Positions 16,399-26,290 are shown, counted from the stretch's first letter. The stretch is DNA of 64,000 nt from G963666945 sp963666945 (GCA_963666945.2 CAXXRT010000025.1:17071-81070), one strand, 5' to 3'. The notes: a model not told the origin generated them from the letters alone. A program made the numbers and translations.

Positions 16399-17853
16399 TT
16401 ATAATTCTTTTCTTAATCGGGCAACAGGAATATTCAACTGTCCCCTGTATTTAGCCACCGTTCGCCGTGCTATTTTATAATTCCTATCTGTAAGTAATTC
16501 AACAAGTTCATCATCGGTAAGAGGCTTGCTCTTATCCTCTGTATCAACAAGCTCCTGAAGTATATTTTTTACTTCCGAAGTACTTACCTCCTCTCCCGAA
16601 CTTGTTTGCATACTTCCAGTAAAGAAATGCTTCAAAGGAAATATACCGAACCATGTCTGTACATATTTCGAATTTGATACCCTGGATATAGTTGATACAT
16701 CAAGACCTGTAATATCTGCAACATCTTTAAGAATCATTGGCCTTAGATTACTGTCCTCTCCGGTTAGAAAATACTCTTTCTGGAGCTGAATAATTGCAGT
16801 CATGGTAAACATCAATGTTTGTTGCCTCTGACGCACCGCATCAATAAATGATTTAGCTGAATTAAGCTTATATTTCACAAAGGCGATGGCATCCTTTTGT
16901 TCTTTAGTGGGCTTACCTTTTGATGATTGAATATTCTCAATCATATCAACATAGGACCGGTTAATTCTTAAATCTGGTAAGTTTTTTGAATTAAGACTCA
17001 ACTGCAATTCTCCATCAATAAGTTCAAGAACAAAGTCAGGGATAATCTTATCTGCAGTCCTAACAAATGGTTCTGCTACGGTTCCCCCCGGCTTTGGATT
17101 AAGTCTTAATACTTCATCTATAGCAGACTTCATCTGCTTATCGTTAAGCTTTAACTTACGTTGAATCTTATCGTAATGCTTTCGAGTAAATTCTTCAAAA
17201 CTATTCCTGATAACAAGATATGCATTGTTTTTCCCCTCACTGTCATCCTCCTTGAGTTTAGCCCTTAGTTGTATTAAAAGACACTCCCTAAGATTGCGTG
17301 CTCCTACCCCCAGTGGTTCAAAATCCTGGATTACAAACAATAGTTTTGTGAGTTCCTCTTCGGTTGTATCAACACCGGTATTAAATGCCAGATCATCTAC
17401 TATTGCCTCAAGATCACGTCTTAAATAGCCGTCATCATCGATATTTCCTATTAGATATTCAGCAAGGGCTTTCTCCCTGTCTGACAGATCTCGAAGACCC
17501 AATTGAGAGACAAGAGACTCCCTGAAGGTAGTAGAACCTGCAAAGGGGATCTCTTCTCTTTTATCATCTTTTGAGTAATTCGAGCTGTATAACTTATAAT
17601 CGGGATAATCCTCATCGTTGAGATAATCCTCAAGAGAAAATTCATCACTATCCTCTGTGTAGGATTCTTCTTCCCGGATATCTTCCCCAAACTCATCAGT
17701 CTCAACACCTTCTTCAAGGACAGGATTTTTCTCAAGTTCTTCTTTTACTCTTTGTTCCAGTTTAAACGTAGGAAGCTCAAGCAGCTTAATAAGCTGTATC
17801 TGCAGAGGATTGATCTTCTGCGTTAACTTTTGTGTTATCCGCTGTTTGAGCAT
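16399..17853 (-). CDS. rpoN: RNA polymerase sigma-54 factor
   Basis: Alternative sigma factor that needs AAA+ activators and reads -24/-12 promoters. The 484-residue protein has the Gln/Leu-rich activator-interacting N-terminus (RITQKLTQKINPLQIQLIKLLELP), an acidic region II (residues 50-95), the core-binding region, and the RpoN box ARRTVAKYRG at about 462-471. Its start is 10 bp behind the asnS stop, so the two are cotranscribed. Confidence 0.96.
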   Translation of the reverse strand: MLKQRITQKLTQKINPLQIQLIKLLELPTFKLEQRVKEELEKNPVLEEGVETDEFGEDIREEESYTEDSDEFSLEDYLNDEDYPDYKLYSSNYSKDDKREEIPFAGSTTFRESLVSQLGLRDLSDREKALAEYLIGNIDDDGYLRRDLEAIVDDLAFNTGVDTTEEELTKLLFVIQDFEPLGVGARNLRECLLIQLRAKLKEDDSEGKNNAYLVIRNSFEEFTRKHYDKIQRKLKLNDKQMKSAIDEVLRLNPKPGGTVAEPFVRTADKIIPDFVLELIDGELQLSLNSKNLPDLRINRSYVDMIENIQSSKGKPTKEQKDAIAFVKYKLNSAKSFIDAVRQRQQTLMFTMTAIIQLQKEYFLTGEDSNLRPMILKDVADITGLDVSTISRVSNSKYVQTWFGIFPLKHFFTGSMQTSSGEEVSTSEVKNILQELVDTEDKSKPLTDDELVELLTDRNYKIARRTVAKYRGQLNIPVARLRKEL

Positions 17854-17863
17854 ATCTGTTTAA

Positions 17864-19309
17864 TTAAAACTCAGCATTCTTTGGAGTTCTTGGGAATGGT
17901 ATAACGTCTCTTATGTTACCCATACCGGTAATAAACAACATTAATCTTTCAAATCCAAGACCGAATCCAGAGTGAACTGCACTACCGAATCTTCTGGTGT
18001 CAAGATACCAGTCCATATCTTTTGTAGGAACATTCATCTCTTCCATACGCTTAAGAAGCTTATCAAGGTTTTCCTCTCTCTGAGAACCACCTATAATCTC
18101 ACCTATCTGAGGGAAAAGAACATCCATAGCGGCTACTGTCTTACCATCATCGTTCTGCTTCATGTAGAATGCCTTTATATCCTTAGGATAATCTGTGATG
18201 ATAACAGGCTTTTTGAAATGTTTCTCTACAAGATATCTCTCGTGCTCAGACTGCATATCTGCTCCCCATGCATCGATAAGATACTGGAATTTCTTTTTCT
18301 TGTTAGGCTTGGAGTTCCTAAGAATATCTATAGCCTCGGTATATGTTATTCTTTCAAAGTCGTTGTTTATAACGAAGTTAAGCTTCTCAATAAGTTCCAT
18401 TGAACGCTCGTCTTCCTTCTTATCTTTCTCTTCGCTCTGCAGTCTCTGGCTAAGGAATTCAAGATCTTCCTTACAGTGCTCAAGTACATAGCGAATAACC
18501 GACTTAAGGAAGTCCTCAGCAAGGTTCATATCGTCAACTATATCGAAAAAAGCCATCTCCGGTTCTATCATCCAGAATTCAGCAAGGTGACGGGCTGTAT
18601 TAGAGTTTTCAGCCCTGAATGTAGGACCGAAAGTATATATCTTGCCAAGAGCCATTGCGCCAAGCTCTCCTTCAAGCTGACCAGAAACGGTAAGGTTTGT
18701 TGCCTTTCCGAAAAAATCCTGCTTATAATCAATAGCTCCTTCTTCTGTCAAAGGAGGATTCATTGGATCCAGTGTACTAACCCTGAACATCTCCCCGGCT
18801 CCCTCTGCATCTGAACCTGTAATAAGAGGTGTGTGCAAATAGAAGAATCCGTTTTCGTTGAAATACTTATGTATTGCAAATGAAAGCGTATGGCGTATTC
18901 TGAATATACATCCAAAAAGGTTTGTACGGAAACGCAAGTGAGCTATTTCCCTCATAAACTCAAGAGAGTGTCGTTTAGGCTGAAGAGGATATTTTTCAGG
19001 ATCGCTCTCACCCAAAACCTCAATATTTTTAGCAGAAAGCTCAACGCTCTGCTGTCCACCTGCAGATTGAACTATGTCCCCGGTAATACATAAAGCTGCT
19101 CCTGTAGTAATTTTCTTTAATAAAGATTCATCAAAATTAGAAACATCGACTACCACCTGCAGATTATTAATAGTAGAACCATCATTCAAGGCAATAAAAT
19201 TAACATTTTTGCTACCTCTTTTTGTTCTTACCCAACCTTTTACAACTGCTTCTTTTCCAGCCTCGCCTGTCTTTAGCAGATCTTTAACCGATAATCTTAA
19301 TGTTTCCAT
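17864..19309 (-). CDS. asnS: Asparaginyl-tRNA synthetase
   Basis: Class IIb synthetase that charges tRNA-Asn. The N-terminal OB-fold anticodon-binding domain (about 1-115, starting VVKGWVRTKRGSKNVNFI) is followed by the catalytic core with motif 2 near FRAENSNTARHLAEFWMIEPE and motif 3 GFGLGFERLMLFITG near the end. At 481 residues it is full length. A strong promoter lies just upstream, and rpoN follows in the same operon. Confidence 0.96.
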   Translation of the reverse strand: METLRLSVKDLLKTGEAGKEAVVKGWVRTKRGSKNVNFIALNDGSTINNLQVVVDVSNFDESLLKKITTGAALCITGDIVQSAGGQQSVELSAKNIEVLGESDPEKYPLQPKRHSLEFMREIAHLRFRTNLFGCIFRIRHTLSFAIHKYFNENGFFYLHTPLITGSDAEGAGEMFRVSTLDPMNPPLTEEGAIDYKQDFFGKATNLTVSGQLEGELGAMALGKIYTFGPTFRAENSNTARHLAEFWMIEPEMAFFDIVDDMNLAEDFLKSVIRYVLEHCKEDLEFLSQRLQSEEKDKKEDERSMELIEKLNFVINNDFERITYTEAIDILRNSKPNKKKKFQYLIDAWGADMQSEHERYLVEKHFKKPVIITDYPKDIKAFYMKQNDDGKTVAAMDVLFPQIGEIIGGSQREENLDKLLKRMEEMNVPTKDMDWYLDTRRFGSAVHSGFGLGFERLMLFITGMGNIRDVIPFPRTPKNAEF

Positions 19310-19341
19310 CTTTTTAGTTCTTAATAATGTGAATTATAGTA

Positions 19342-19372
19342 CAAAAATACATTATATTCCTATACAATGCAA
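19342..19372 (-). promoter_or_regulatory. Promoter of asnS-rpoN
   Basis: Minus-strand TTG (19372-19370), 20 bp, then TATTTTTG (19349-19342), 32 bp upstream of the ATG. Confidence 0.6.
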
Positions 19373-19522
19373 TGCTACATTATAAAAAGTGAAATCCTCA
19401 AAAAAAAGAGTGATAAGCACAGCATAATGGTATAAATTTAGATAACAAGAAATTGCCTGTGTAAAAACCAATTAGATATATTATAGTCATAACCGGCAGA
19501 CATTCATTTATTCAAGCCCAAT

Positions 19523-19610
19523 GTTTATACTTATTTTAAACAAAGTTTATACCAGACTTATACTATCTAAATAACATAAAGCTAACACAAAGCTAGTACA
19601 AACCTAGTAC
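19523..19610. repeat. Degenerate 11-bp phased tandem repeat
   Basis: Inside the 416-bp gene-free stretch 19310-19726. Three clear adjacent 11-mers are AAAGCTAACAC, AAAGCTAGTAC and AAACCTAGTAC (19578-19610). Weaker units continue leftwards in the same phase: GTTTATACTTA at 19523, GTTTATACCAG at 19545 and ACTTATACTAT at 19556. A related array occurs at 55211-55254. I see no ORF or terminator in the remainder of the gap apart from the asnS promoter. Confidence 0.6.
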
Positions 19611-19726
19611 AAGCTCCGAATTTGATATAACGCAATAATCTACTTGATATTTATCACATAAGGACAATAAATAATGTATGAAATTCGGGGAAAGGGCCAA
19701 TAAATATCAGGAAACCATACTAAAGT

Positions 19727-20851
19727 TTAAACAAATATTTCAGAAATAATATCATTTGAGATAAACATTCCCTTTTCGGTTAATTTAATACTATTGTGAT
19801 TGACTTCTAAATGTCCACTTTGCTCATATTTTGAGGCTTTATCTATAATATGGTGCAGATATCTGATACCAAATTCTCTGGTAACAAATCCCTTATCTAT
19901 ACCCCAGATAGTTCTTAGAGATGTTAGTATATACTCGTTAAACCTATCTTTAAGATCGAGTTTTTCCTTATCGTAAGGTATAACATTTTTATTTATGGAT
20001 GCAATATAATTAGTATTATTTGATGTATTCCATTGCCTGGACTCACCATCATACGAATGGGCAGAAGGCCCGACACCCAGATAAGATTTTTGCATCCAAT
20101 AGGCAGAATTATGTCTTGAATAATAACCATCCCTGCAAAAGTTGGATATTTCGTAATGCTCAAATCCGTTGCTCCTTGCCCAATCTACCAGAATATTATA
20201 CTGTTCCTCGCAATCCTCATCGGAGACGGGGATGAATTCCCCTTTCTTCATTCTGTACTCAAATACGGTATTCTCATCCACACTAAGACAATAGGCCGAA
20301 AGATGTTTTATTGGTAATTTTACTAATTTATTTAGACTGTCAGTCCATGCTATATTGTCAAGACCGGGAATCCCATAGATAAGATCGATACTAATATTAT
20401 AAATACCAGCCTTTACTGAGTTATTAATGCACTGAATAGCCTCATCTACACTGTGCTTCCTGTTTAAGTATTTAAGCATATCATCGCTCATAGCCTGAAC
20501 ACCTATGCTCAGCCTGTTAATCCCAAGATTTTTGAGATCTTCAAGGTATTTAGTACTTACATCCTCAGGATTGACTTCGAAACTTATCTCGGCATCTTCG
20601 TTAACTATATGAAGCTCCCTTATCTTAATCATAATCCTTGCAACTTCCTCTATATCAAGAACAGATGGAGTACCTCCTCCGAAATATATACTGTCTATCG
20701 GTTCTCCCTTAAGGTAATCTTTTCTTAACTCTAGTTCTTTTATTAAACAGTGAACCACCTCCTGTTTTGCCTTTAATGAAGCAACAGAATGAAAGCCACA
20801 ATAATAGCATTTGGAGTGACAAAAAGGAATATGTACGTAAATAGATGCCAT
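19727..20851 (-). CDS. hemW: Radical SAM haem chaperone HemW
   Basis: 374 residues. The radical SAM cluster motif is C11-x3-C15-x2-C18 in IPFCHSKCYYCGF, and the HemW-type fourth position is Phe. YFGGGTPSVLD and the SAM-binding Glu segment ISFEVNPEDVS follow. The family was long annotated as coproporphyrinogen III oxidase-like but delivers haem instead; the extra N-terminal Cys of true HemN is absent. A C-terminal winged-helix domain (FNEYILTSLRTIWGID) is present. A -7-like box ends 4 bp before the ATG. Confidence 0.92.
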   Translation of the reverse strand: MASIYVHIPFCHSKCYYCGFHSVASLKAKQEVVHCLIKELELRKDYLKGEPIDSIYFGGGTPSVLDIEEVARIMIKIRELHIVNEDAEISFEVNPEDVSTKYLEDLKNLGINRLSIGVQAMSDDMLKYLNRKHSVDEAIQCINNSVKAGIYNISIDLIYGIPGLDNIAWTDSLNKLVKLPIKHLSAYCLSVDENTVFEYRMKKGEFIPVSDEDCEEQYNILVDWARSNGFEHYEISNFCRDGYYSRHNSAYWMQKSYLGVGPSAHSYDGESRQWNTSNNTNYIASINKNVIPYDKEKLDLKDRFNEYILTSLRTIWGIDKGFVTREFGIRYLHHIIDKASKYEQSGHLEVNHNSIKLTEKGMFISNDIISEIFV

Positions 20852-20955
20852 ATTGCAAAGTTACAAATAAAAATCAACTGCACCTATATAGTGTATCTTT
20901 ACTTGAAAGTGACTAAAATGATATATTATTGGCAATAGCTCTTTTTAAATACTAA

Positions 20956-22269
20956 TTACCGCAGATTATTTACTGTTTCTGAACCAGGTAAGAATTGGCG
21001 TACTATTTCTGCTAATTTATAAATTAATATTCCTCCAAGTGCCGGAAGCACCCACCCCATCCCGTATTCATCCAGCGGGAACATTATAAGTATTTCTTTA
21101 AGTGATAACAGAGACTCAAACATTGGGCTTATATAGTATAAACTTGTAAACAAGAATGTTCCTCCAACAGCCCCGATGTATATGCTCTTATTTAAAGAAC
21201 CTTTATCTACTAAATTCAAAAGGACTAACACAATAATAATTGGGTAGGTGATATTGAGCAATGGTCCTGCAATTCTGACTATTTCGTCTACACCAAAATT
21301 TGACAAGAGAAAACTGACTGCTGTGATTATAATTGCGTTTACCTTATAACTAATCTTATTTTTGCTCAACTCAGTGAAATATTCAGAAACAGTGGCTGTT
21401 AATCCTGCTGTAGTTGTAAAACAGGCAAACAAAACGGTTATTGAAACTATCCATATCCCAATATTGCCAAATACGTTGTATACCAGAGATACAAATGTCT
21501 CTGTTCTTGAGAGATCGTGACCCACGACGCCACTACCTGTTGAACCTAAATATATGAGTCCCCCATATACAAATCCGATAATTCCAAAGGCGACAAGACT
21601 GCTTGCAATAGTCATTCTTATCTGAACTTTTTTACCGGTATAACCCTTTTCTTTCAAGGTATGCAGTACAATTGATGCAAACATAACTGCAGCCAGACCA
21701 TCTACAGTCTGGTAACCCTGAAGAAATGCATATGTAAACACATTTGAATTTGAAGACTCAACTGATATGCCAATGGGGCTTACTATATTCCTAACTATTA
21801 TTGCTGCCAGAGACAATAGTAAAACTGGCGTTAGCCATTTTCCAATCTTGTCTATAACCCCTTTGGGATTAAGAACAAATAACAAGGCTACCAAGAAATA
21901 AATAAAGGTGAACACATATTGATTAACCCCTCCAAATATTGGTTCTACCCCCATTTCAAAACTTACAGCTCCGGTTCGCGGGATGGCCATCAAAGGACCA
22001 ACAGCAAGCATAATAAAAGTTCCCAATACTACACTAAAAGATTTCCCAACTTTTCCTGCAAAATCTCCAAAACTTCCACCCACCTTGGCAATTGCAACAA
22101 TAGCCAGTACCGACAGTCCTAAATCGGTTGTAAAAAATCCAATACATGCCTCAATCCAGCTACTTCCGCTTAATACTCCCAGTTGTGGTGGAAATATTAA
22201 ATTACCTGCACCAAAAAACATTGCAAACAGTGCCAATCCTATTACTACACAATCTTTATAACTCTTCAT
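20956..22269 (-). CDS. brnQ: Branched-chain amino acid transporter BrnQ
   Basis: A sodium-coupled importer of Leu, Ile and Val of the LIVCS family. 437 residues with about 12 membrane helices. The N-terminal GLALFAMFFGAGNLIFPPQLG and the FTYAFLQGYQTVDGLAAVMFA segment are family signatures. It lies upstream of hemW on the same strand, about 100 bp apart. Confidence 0.94.
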   Translation of the reverse strand: MKSYKDCVVIGLALFAMFFGAGNLIFPPQLGVLSGSSWIEACIGFFTTDLGLSVLAIVAIAKVGGSFGDFAGKVGKSFSVVLGTFIMLAVGPLMAIPRTGAVSFEMGVEPIFGGVNQYVFTFIYFLVALLFVLNPKGVIDKIGKWLTPVLLLSLAAIIVRNIVSPIGISVESSNSNVFTYAFLQGYQTVDGLAAVMFASIVLHTLKEKGYTGKKVQIRMTIASSLVAFGIIGFVYGGLIYLGSTGSGVVGHDLSRTETFVSLVYNVFGNIGIWIVSITVLFACFTTTAGLTATVSEYFTELSKNKISYKVNAIIITAVSFLLSNFGVDEIVRIAGPLLNITYPIIIVLVLLNLVDKGSLNKSIYIGAVGGTFLFTSLYYISPMFESLLSLKEILIMFPLDEYGMGWVLPALGGILIYKLAEIVRQFLPGSETVNNLR

Positions 22270-22311
22270 GTTTTATGTTAATATATTGATTTATAATTTT
22301 TTACGAGCCGA

Positions 22312-22319
22312 CAAAAGTA
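22312..22319 (-). promoter_or_regulatory. -7 box of brnQ
   Basis: Minus-strand TACTTTTG, 42 bp upstream of the ATG, fits TAnnTTTG. A -33 TTG is not evident. Confidence 0.45.
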
Positions 22320-22442
22320 TCGTATGGAAAAATAAAATAGCATGACTTTTGTCACATAATACATCCCTAATTCTGGCTATATTTCCCACAATAAATATTA
22401 AATAATCCACATAAATAAAAGGGTAAAATAAAAACACGAACA

Positions 22443-24998
22443 ATGAGACAATCACTAATTTTATTACTGTGCCTGATTTGCATGCTCGGAAAAGCAGACA
22501 ATATCACAACATGGCTTAAAGCGGAAGGCTTAAAAACAACAAAACCTATTCTTTCAAAAATAAAAGATGTTAACAATAAGGAATTCAACAATAACGAACT
22601 GCTTTCATACAACTCTCAGAACGTTAAAGAATTCTGTCCTGAGGAAAATAATCGTCTATTAAATTCTGAAGTGAATCCTTTGTGGCTTAAAGCAACAGTT
22701 GATAACAATATTATTGTTTCATTATTGGAATCCGAAAACAATTATATTTCTTATTACGCAACATATCTGAATACCGATGCATGGTTTAAAGGCAGCCTTA
22801 AATTGACTATGTATTGTCCTTGTGAGGTATACGTGGATGGGGAGCTGAAGGATAAATACTACGGAGAATCAAAAGAAAAGGGTGTGGAAAGGAATATTGA
22901 TCTTTCCCTTGAAAATGGGAAACATTCTATAATAGTTAAAACTCTTTCAAATGCAGGAAAGATTTTTAGCGCAGAATTCAATAAATATGAAGATTTTGCT
23001 TATGCCGGAACTGACTTTAGCATTTCTCCTAATAAGGGGATGAATATTTACAATATACTACACGGCATAAAGCCCACATCTGTAAGTATTTCTTCTAATG
23101 GTGAGTATGCAAGTATATCGTATTCAAAATTCATGGAACCATCAGGAAAAAGTAAAAGATGGTCTGAGGTGATAAGACTGGAAGACAATAAAGTTGTTTA
23201 CTCTTTTAGAGGAAGTAGTGCCACAGCAATAAAATGGACCCCAAAAGGAAATATTCTTTCGTGGGTGATAACAAACGAAGAAGGCAAATCTATTTACTCA
23301 TACAATGCTGACGACAATCAGGTAAAATGTCTGGTAACAGATATAAAAGACATGGGTGATTATTTCTGGTCTCCAGATATGGGCTATTTTCTTTATACAA
23401 CAAACAAAAATTACTCTGAAAAGAACTGGGTGTTGCGAAAAGTTCAGGGAATGGAGGACCGTCAGCCTTATTTCAGAAACAGGACTTCTCTTCACAAATA
23501 CGATCTTAACACTAAACAATCAAGCCTACTTAACTGGGGCAATAAAAGTCTTGACCTTCATGACATAAGTAAAGACGGCAAGAAAATAATTGTTTCTACT
23601 TCAACTCCTGATTACAATGAATACCCTTATTCTAAACAGAATGTTTATATGCTTGATTTAAGCAACATGCATGTTGACACTCTTTGGAAAAACAGAAAGG
23701 AAAGTGTTAGCTGCAACTTCTCCCCTTCGGGAGATAAATTAATTATAAAAGCAGGAGGAGCAGCTTTCGGTAAAAAAGGTCTTAACATTAAAGAAGGTCA
23801 AATTTCCAATGGGTTCGACTCACAGCTATACATATACGATATTTCAACTAAACAGATCGATGCCATTACTTACGATTTCAATCCTAATATTACATCTTTT
23901 CAATGGCATAAAGATGGAAACATATATGCTTTAGCCCAAGACAAGGACTATGTTTATGCCTTTAAATACGATATAAAAAAGAAAAACTGGAACAAAATAG
24001 AATGCCCCGGCGATTATCTAAGAAACTTTAGTGTCTCCGATAATAACAATTACGCTTCATATATAGGGTGTAGTGTTAAATCTCCTTACAGGGTATATCT
24101 TACAGAACTTAAAAAAAACAAAACTAAGGTAATTTCAGATCCTGAAAAAGCCAACTATAATAACGTGGAATTCGGAGAAGTCAGGGATTGGGATTTTAAA
24201 ACGAATGATGGAACAACAATAGTAGGACGCTATTATCTTCCTAAAAACTTCGATCCGAATAAAAAATACCCTCTTCTTGTTTATTATTATGGTGGTACTT
24301 CTCCTGTATCAAGATATTTTGGAGGAAGATATCCTTTCAATGTATTTGCAGACAACGGATATGTGGTTTACGTTCTCCAACCCAGCGGATCTACAGGATT
24401 CGGACAGGAATTCGCTGCACGACACCAAAACAACTGGTGTAAAACTACTGCAGATGAAATAATCTACGGAGTTAAGAAATTCTCAAATGATCATTCCTTT
24501 ATCAATAAAGATAAAATAGCTTGTATGGGTGCCTCTTACGGCGGATTTACTACTGAGTTTCTGCAAACACAGACAGATATCTTTGCTTGTGCTGTTTCTC
24601 ATGCAGGTATCAGTTCCATTTCAAGTTACTGGGGAGAAGGCTACTGGGGTTATTCCTATAGTACTCAGGCAACTGCCCATTCGTTTCCTTGGAACAGAAA
24701 GGATATATATGTGGATCAGAGCTCTCTGTTTAATGCTGATAAAATAAAAACACCTATGCTTTTGCTTCATGGTACTAAAGACGTGAATGTACCTACGGGG
24801 GAAAGTATTCAGCTCTATACTGCCCTAAAGCTTTTGGGCGTAGATGTCAACCTTGTACTGGTAAACGGGGCTGACCATATAATATATGATTACAAACAGA
24901 GAATTAAGTGGAATAACACTATTTTGGCATATCTTGCTAAATACCTGAAAGATCAGCCACAGTGGTGGAATAATATGTATCCTGATAAAAATTTATAA
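22443..24998 (+). CDS. S9 family serine peptidase (prolyl oligopeptidase type)
   Basis: 851 residues with a signal peptide (about 1-18), so periplasmic or surface-located. The N-terminal half is a beta-propeller-like region with WSPDMGYFLYTT repeats. The C-terminal alpha/beta hydrolase domain has the triad Ser698 in GASYGGF, Asp780 in HGTKDVNVP and His812 in NGADHIIYD. An extra N-terminal section (about 20-200) precedes the propeller, with a beta-sandwich-like VYVDGELKDKYYG stretch. Members cut peptides after Pro or other residues. It stands alone, with a strong terminator behind. Confidence 0.9.
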   Translation: MRQSLILLLCLICMLGKADNITTWLKAEGLKTTKPILSKIKDVNNKEFNNNELLSYNSQNVKEFCPEENNRLLNSEVNPLWLKATVDNNIIVSLLESENNYISYYATYLNTDAWFKGSLKLTMYCPCEVYVDGELKDKYYGESKEKGVERNIDLSLENGKHSIIVKTLSNAGKIFSAEFNKYEDFAYAGTDFSISPNKGMNIYNILHGIKPTSVSISSNGEYASISYSKFMEPSGKSKRWSEVIRLEDNKVVYSFRGSSATAIKWTPKGNILSWVITNEEGKSIYSYNADDNQVKCLVTDIKDMGDYFWSPDMGYFLYTTNKNYSEKNWVLRKVQGMEDRQPYFRNRTSLHKYDLNTKQSSLLNWGNKSLDLHDISKDGKKIIVSTSTPDYNEYPYSKQNVYMLDLSNMHVDTLWKNRKESVSCNFSPSGDKLIIKAGGAAFGKKGLNIKEGQISNGFDSQLYIYDISTKQIDAITYDFNPNITSFQWHKDGNIYALAQDKDYVYAFKYDIKKKNWNKIECPGDYLRNFSVSDNNNYASYIGCSVKSPYRVYLTELKKNKTKVISDPEKANYNNVEFGEVRDWDFKTNDGTTIVGRYYLPKNFDPNKKYPLLVYYYGGTSPVSRYFGGRYPFNVFADNGYVVYVLQPSGSTGFGQEFAARHQNNWCKTTADEIIYGVKKFSNDHSFINKDKIACMGASYGGFTTEFLQTQTDIFACAVSHAGISSISSYWGEGYWGYSYSTQATAHSFPWNRKDIYVDQSSLFNADKIKTPMLLLHGTKDVNVPTGESIQLYTALKLLGVDVNLVLVNGADHIIYDYKQRIKWNNTILAYLAKYLKDQPQWWNNMYPDKNL

Positions 24999-25021
24999 AT
25001 ACCGAACAAATATTAACAATA

Positions 25022-25065
25022 AAATATCCCTTCAACCAGTATTGCTGTGAAGGGATATTTTTTTT
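25022..25065 (+). terminator. Intrinsic terminator of the S9 peptidase gene
   Basis: AAATATCCCTTCA pairs with TGAAGGGATATTT (13 bp, 13-nt loop), followed by a T tract. Confidence 0.85.
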
Positions 25066-25190
25066 AATTTTAAATTTAAAGAACCTACAAAATATTTTTC
25101 TTTCAATAAACAATTTCTCATATGCTTCGTTAAAGCTATTGTATGTTTTTTAAAATGCTGATTAAAAGGATAAAAAAACATTAAAAACTA

Positions 25191-25219
25191 TTTGATTATA
25201 AATATTTTTTATACTTTTG
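25191..25219 (+). promoter_or_regulatory. Promoter of the rplM ribosomal operon
   Basis: TACTTTTG at 25212-25219 is a consensus -7 box. TTTG at 25191-25194 lies 17 bp upstream, slightly closer than usual. It leaves a leader of about 200 nt before rplM. Confidence 0.55.
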
Positions 25220-25225
25220 CAGCTT

Positions 25226-25425
25226 GAAAAATTGTAATTAGGATAGAAGTATCTGTTACAGGCAACCAACAATCCTTAGCCCGTTTTTGGTTGCTAGACT
25301 TCAAAGAGTTAAGGTTTCGGAGACAAAGCCCAACATCCACGTTTCGGAACATATATGCTTGAGATGTTGTTGTAATTATACCAGATCCAAAATTATTAAT
25401 TGTATAATTTTAAAAGAAGAAAAAA
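25226..25425 (+). promoter_or_regulatory. Structured 5' leader of rplM
   Basis: About 200 nt without a plausible ORF between promoter and rplM. GCAACCAA (25262-25269) pairs with TTGGTTGC (25287-25294), and CAACATC (25331-25337) pairs with GATGTTG (25363-25369). The octamer GTTTCGGA occurs twice, once in the strand between the stems and once in the loop of the second. This looks like a ribosomal-protein autoregulatory leader; I recall that an L13 leader was proposed for Bacteroidia but cannot check the match. The part of the 24999-25425 gap not covered here or by the terminator and promoter is plain AT-rich DNA. Confidence 0.5.
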
Positions 25426-25881
25426 GTGGATACATTAAGCTACAAAACGATTTCGGCTAACAAAGCTACCGTTAATAAAGAGTGGGTTTTGGTTGATGCT
25501 GAAAATGAAGTTTTAGGTAGACTTGCTTCTAAAGTTGCAAAACTTATAAGAGGTAAATACAAACCTAACTTCACACCTCACGTTGACTGCGGTGACAATG
25601 TTGTTATCATCAACGCAGAGAAAATTCAGTTAACAGGTAAGAAGATGACTGACAAAGTTTATCTTCGTCATACTGGTTATCCAGGTGGACAGAGAGCTAC
25701 TACTCCTGCTAAGGTAATGGAAAGATACCCAGAAAGAGTAATCGAGCACGCTGTAAAAGGTATGCTTCCTAAAAACAGACTAGGTAGAGCAATACTTAAA
25801 AACCTTCACGTTTACGCTGGTGCTGAACACAAACATGAGGCACAACAACCTAAAAAACTAGATTTAAACACTCTTAAATAA
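25426..25881 (+). CDS. rplM: 50S ribosomal protein L13
   Basis: 151 residues. The start is a GTG at 25426, chosen because the product then begins MDTLSYKTISANKATV, the usual Bacteroidales N-terminus. The core LGRLASKVAKLIRGKYKPNFTPHVD and GMLPKNRLGR are family signatures. It opens the rplM-rpsI-rpsB-tsf block and is preceded by a long structured leader. Confidence 0.97.
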   Translation: MDTLSYKTISANKATVNKEWVLVDAENEVLGRLASKVAKLIRGKYKPNFTPHVDCGDNVVIINAEKIQLTGKKMTDKVYLRHTGYPGGQRATTPAKVMERYPERVIEHAVKGMLPKNRLGRAILKNLHVYAGAEHKHEAQQPKKLDLNTLK

Positions 25882-25886
25882 TTGGT

Positions 25887-26273
25887 ATGGAAGTAATAAA
25901 TGCAATTGGTAGAAGAAAAGCAGCCGTTGCTCGTGTATACATGAGTGAAGGACAGGGTAAGATTACTATCAATAAGAGAGATCTTGCAGAGTATTTTACT
26001 TTACCTACATTACAATATGTAGTAAAGCAACCTCTTAACCTTCTTGAACTTGCAGGTAACTATGATATCAAAGTTAACCTTGATGGAGGAGGATATAAAG
26101 GACAAGCAGAAGCATTACGTCTTGGTATTGCAAGAGCTTTAGTAAAAGTTAACCCAGAATGGAAATCTGAGCTTAGAGCTGCTGGATTCATCACTAGAGA
26201 TCCACGCGAAGTTGAGCGTAAGAAACCAGGTCAACCTGGTGCTCGTAAGCAATTCCAGTTCTCTAAACGTTAA
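25887..26273 (+). CDS. rpsI: 30S ribosomal protein S9
   Basis: 128 residues, full length. The N-terminal AIGRRKAAVARVYM and the C-terminal tail RKKPGQPGARKQFQFSKR, which contacts the P-site tRNA, identify it. It follows rplM by 5 bp, the standard pairing. Confidence 0.97.
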   Translation: MEVINAIGRRKAAVARVYMSEGQGKITINKRDLAEYFTLPTLQYVVKQPLNLLELAGNYDIKVNLDGGGYKGQAEALRLGIARALVKVNPEWKSELRAAGFITRDPREVERKKPGQPGARKQFQFSKR

Positions 26274-26290
26274 TGCTGGTTTAGCATCTA

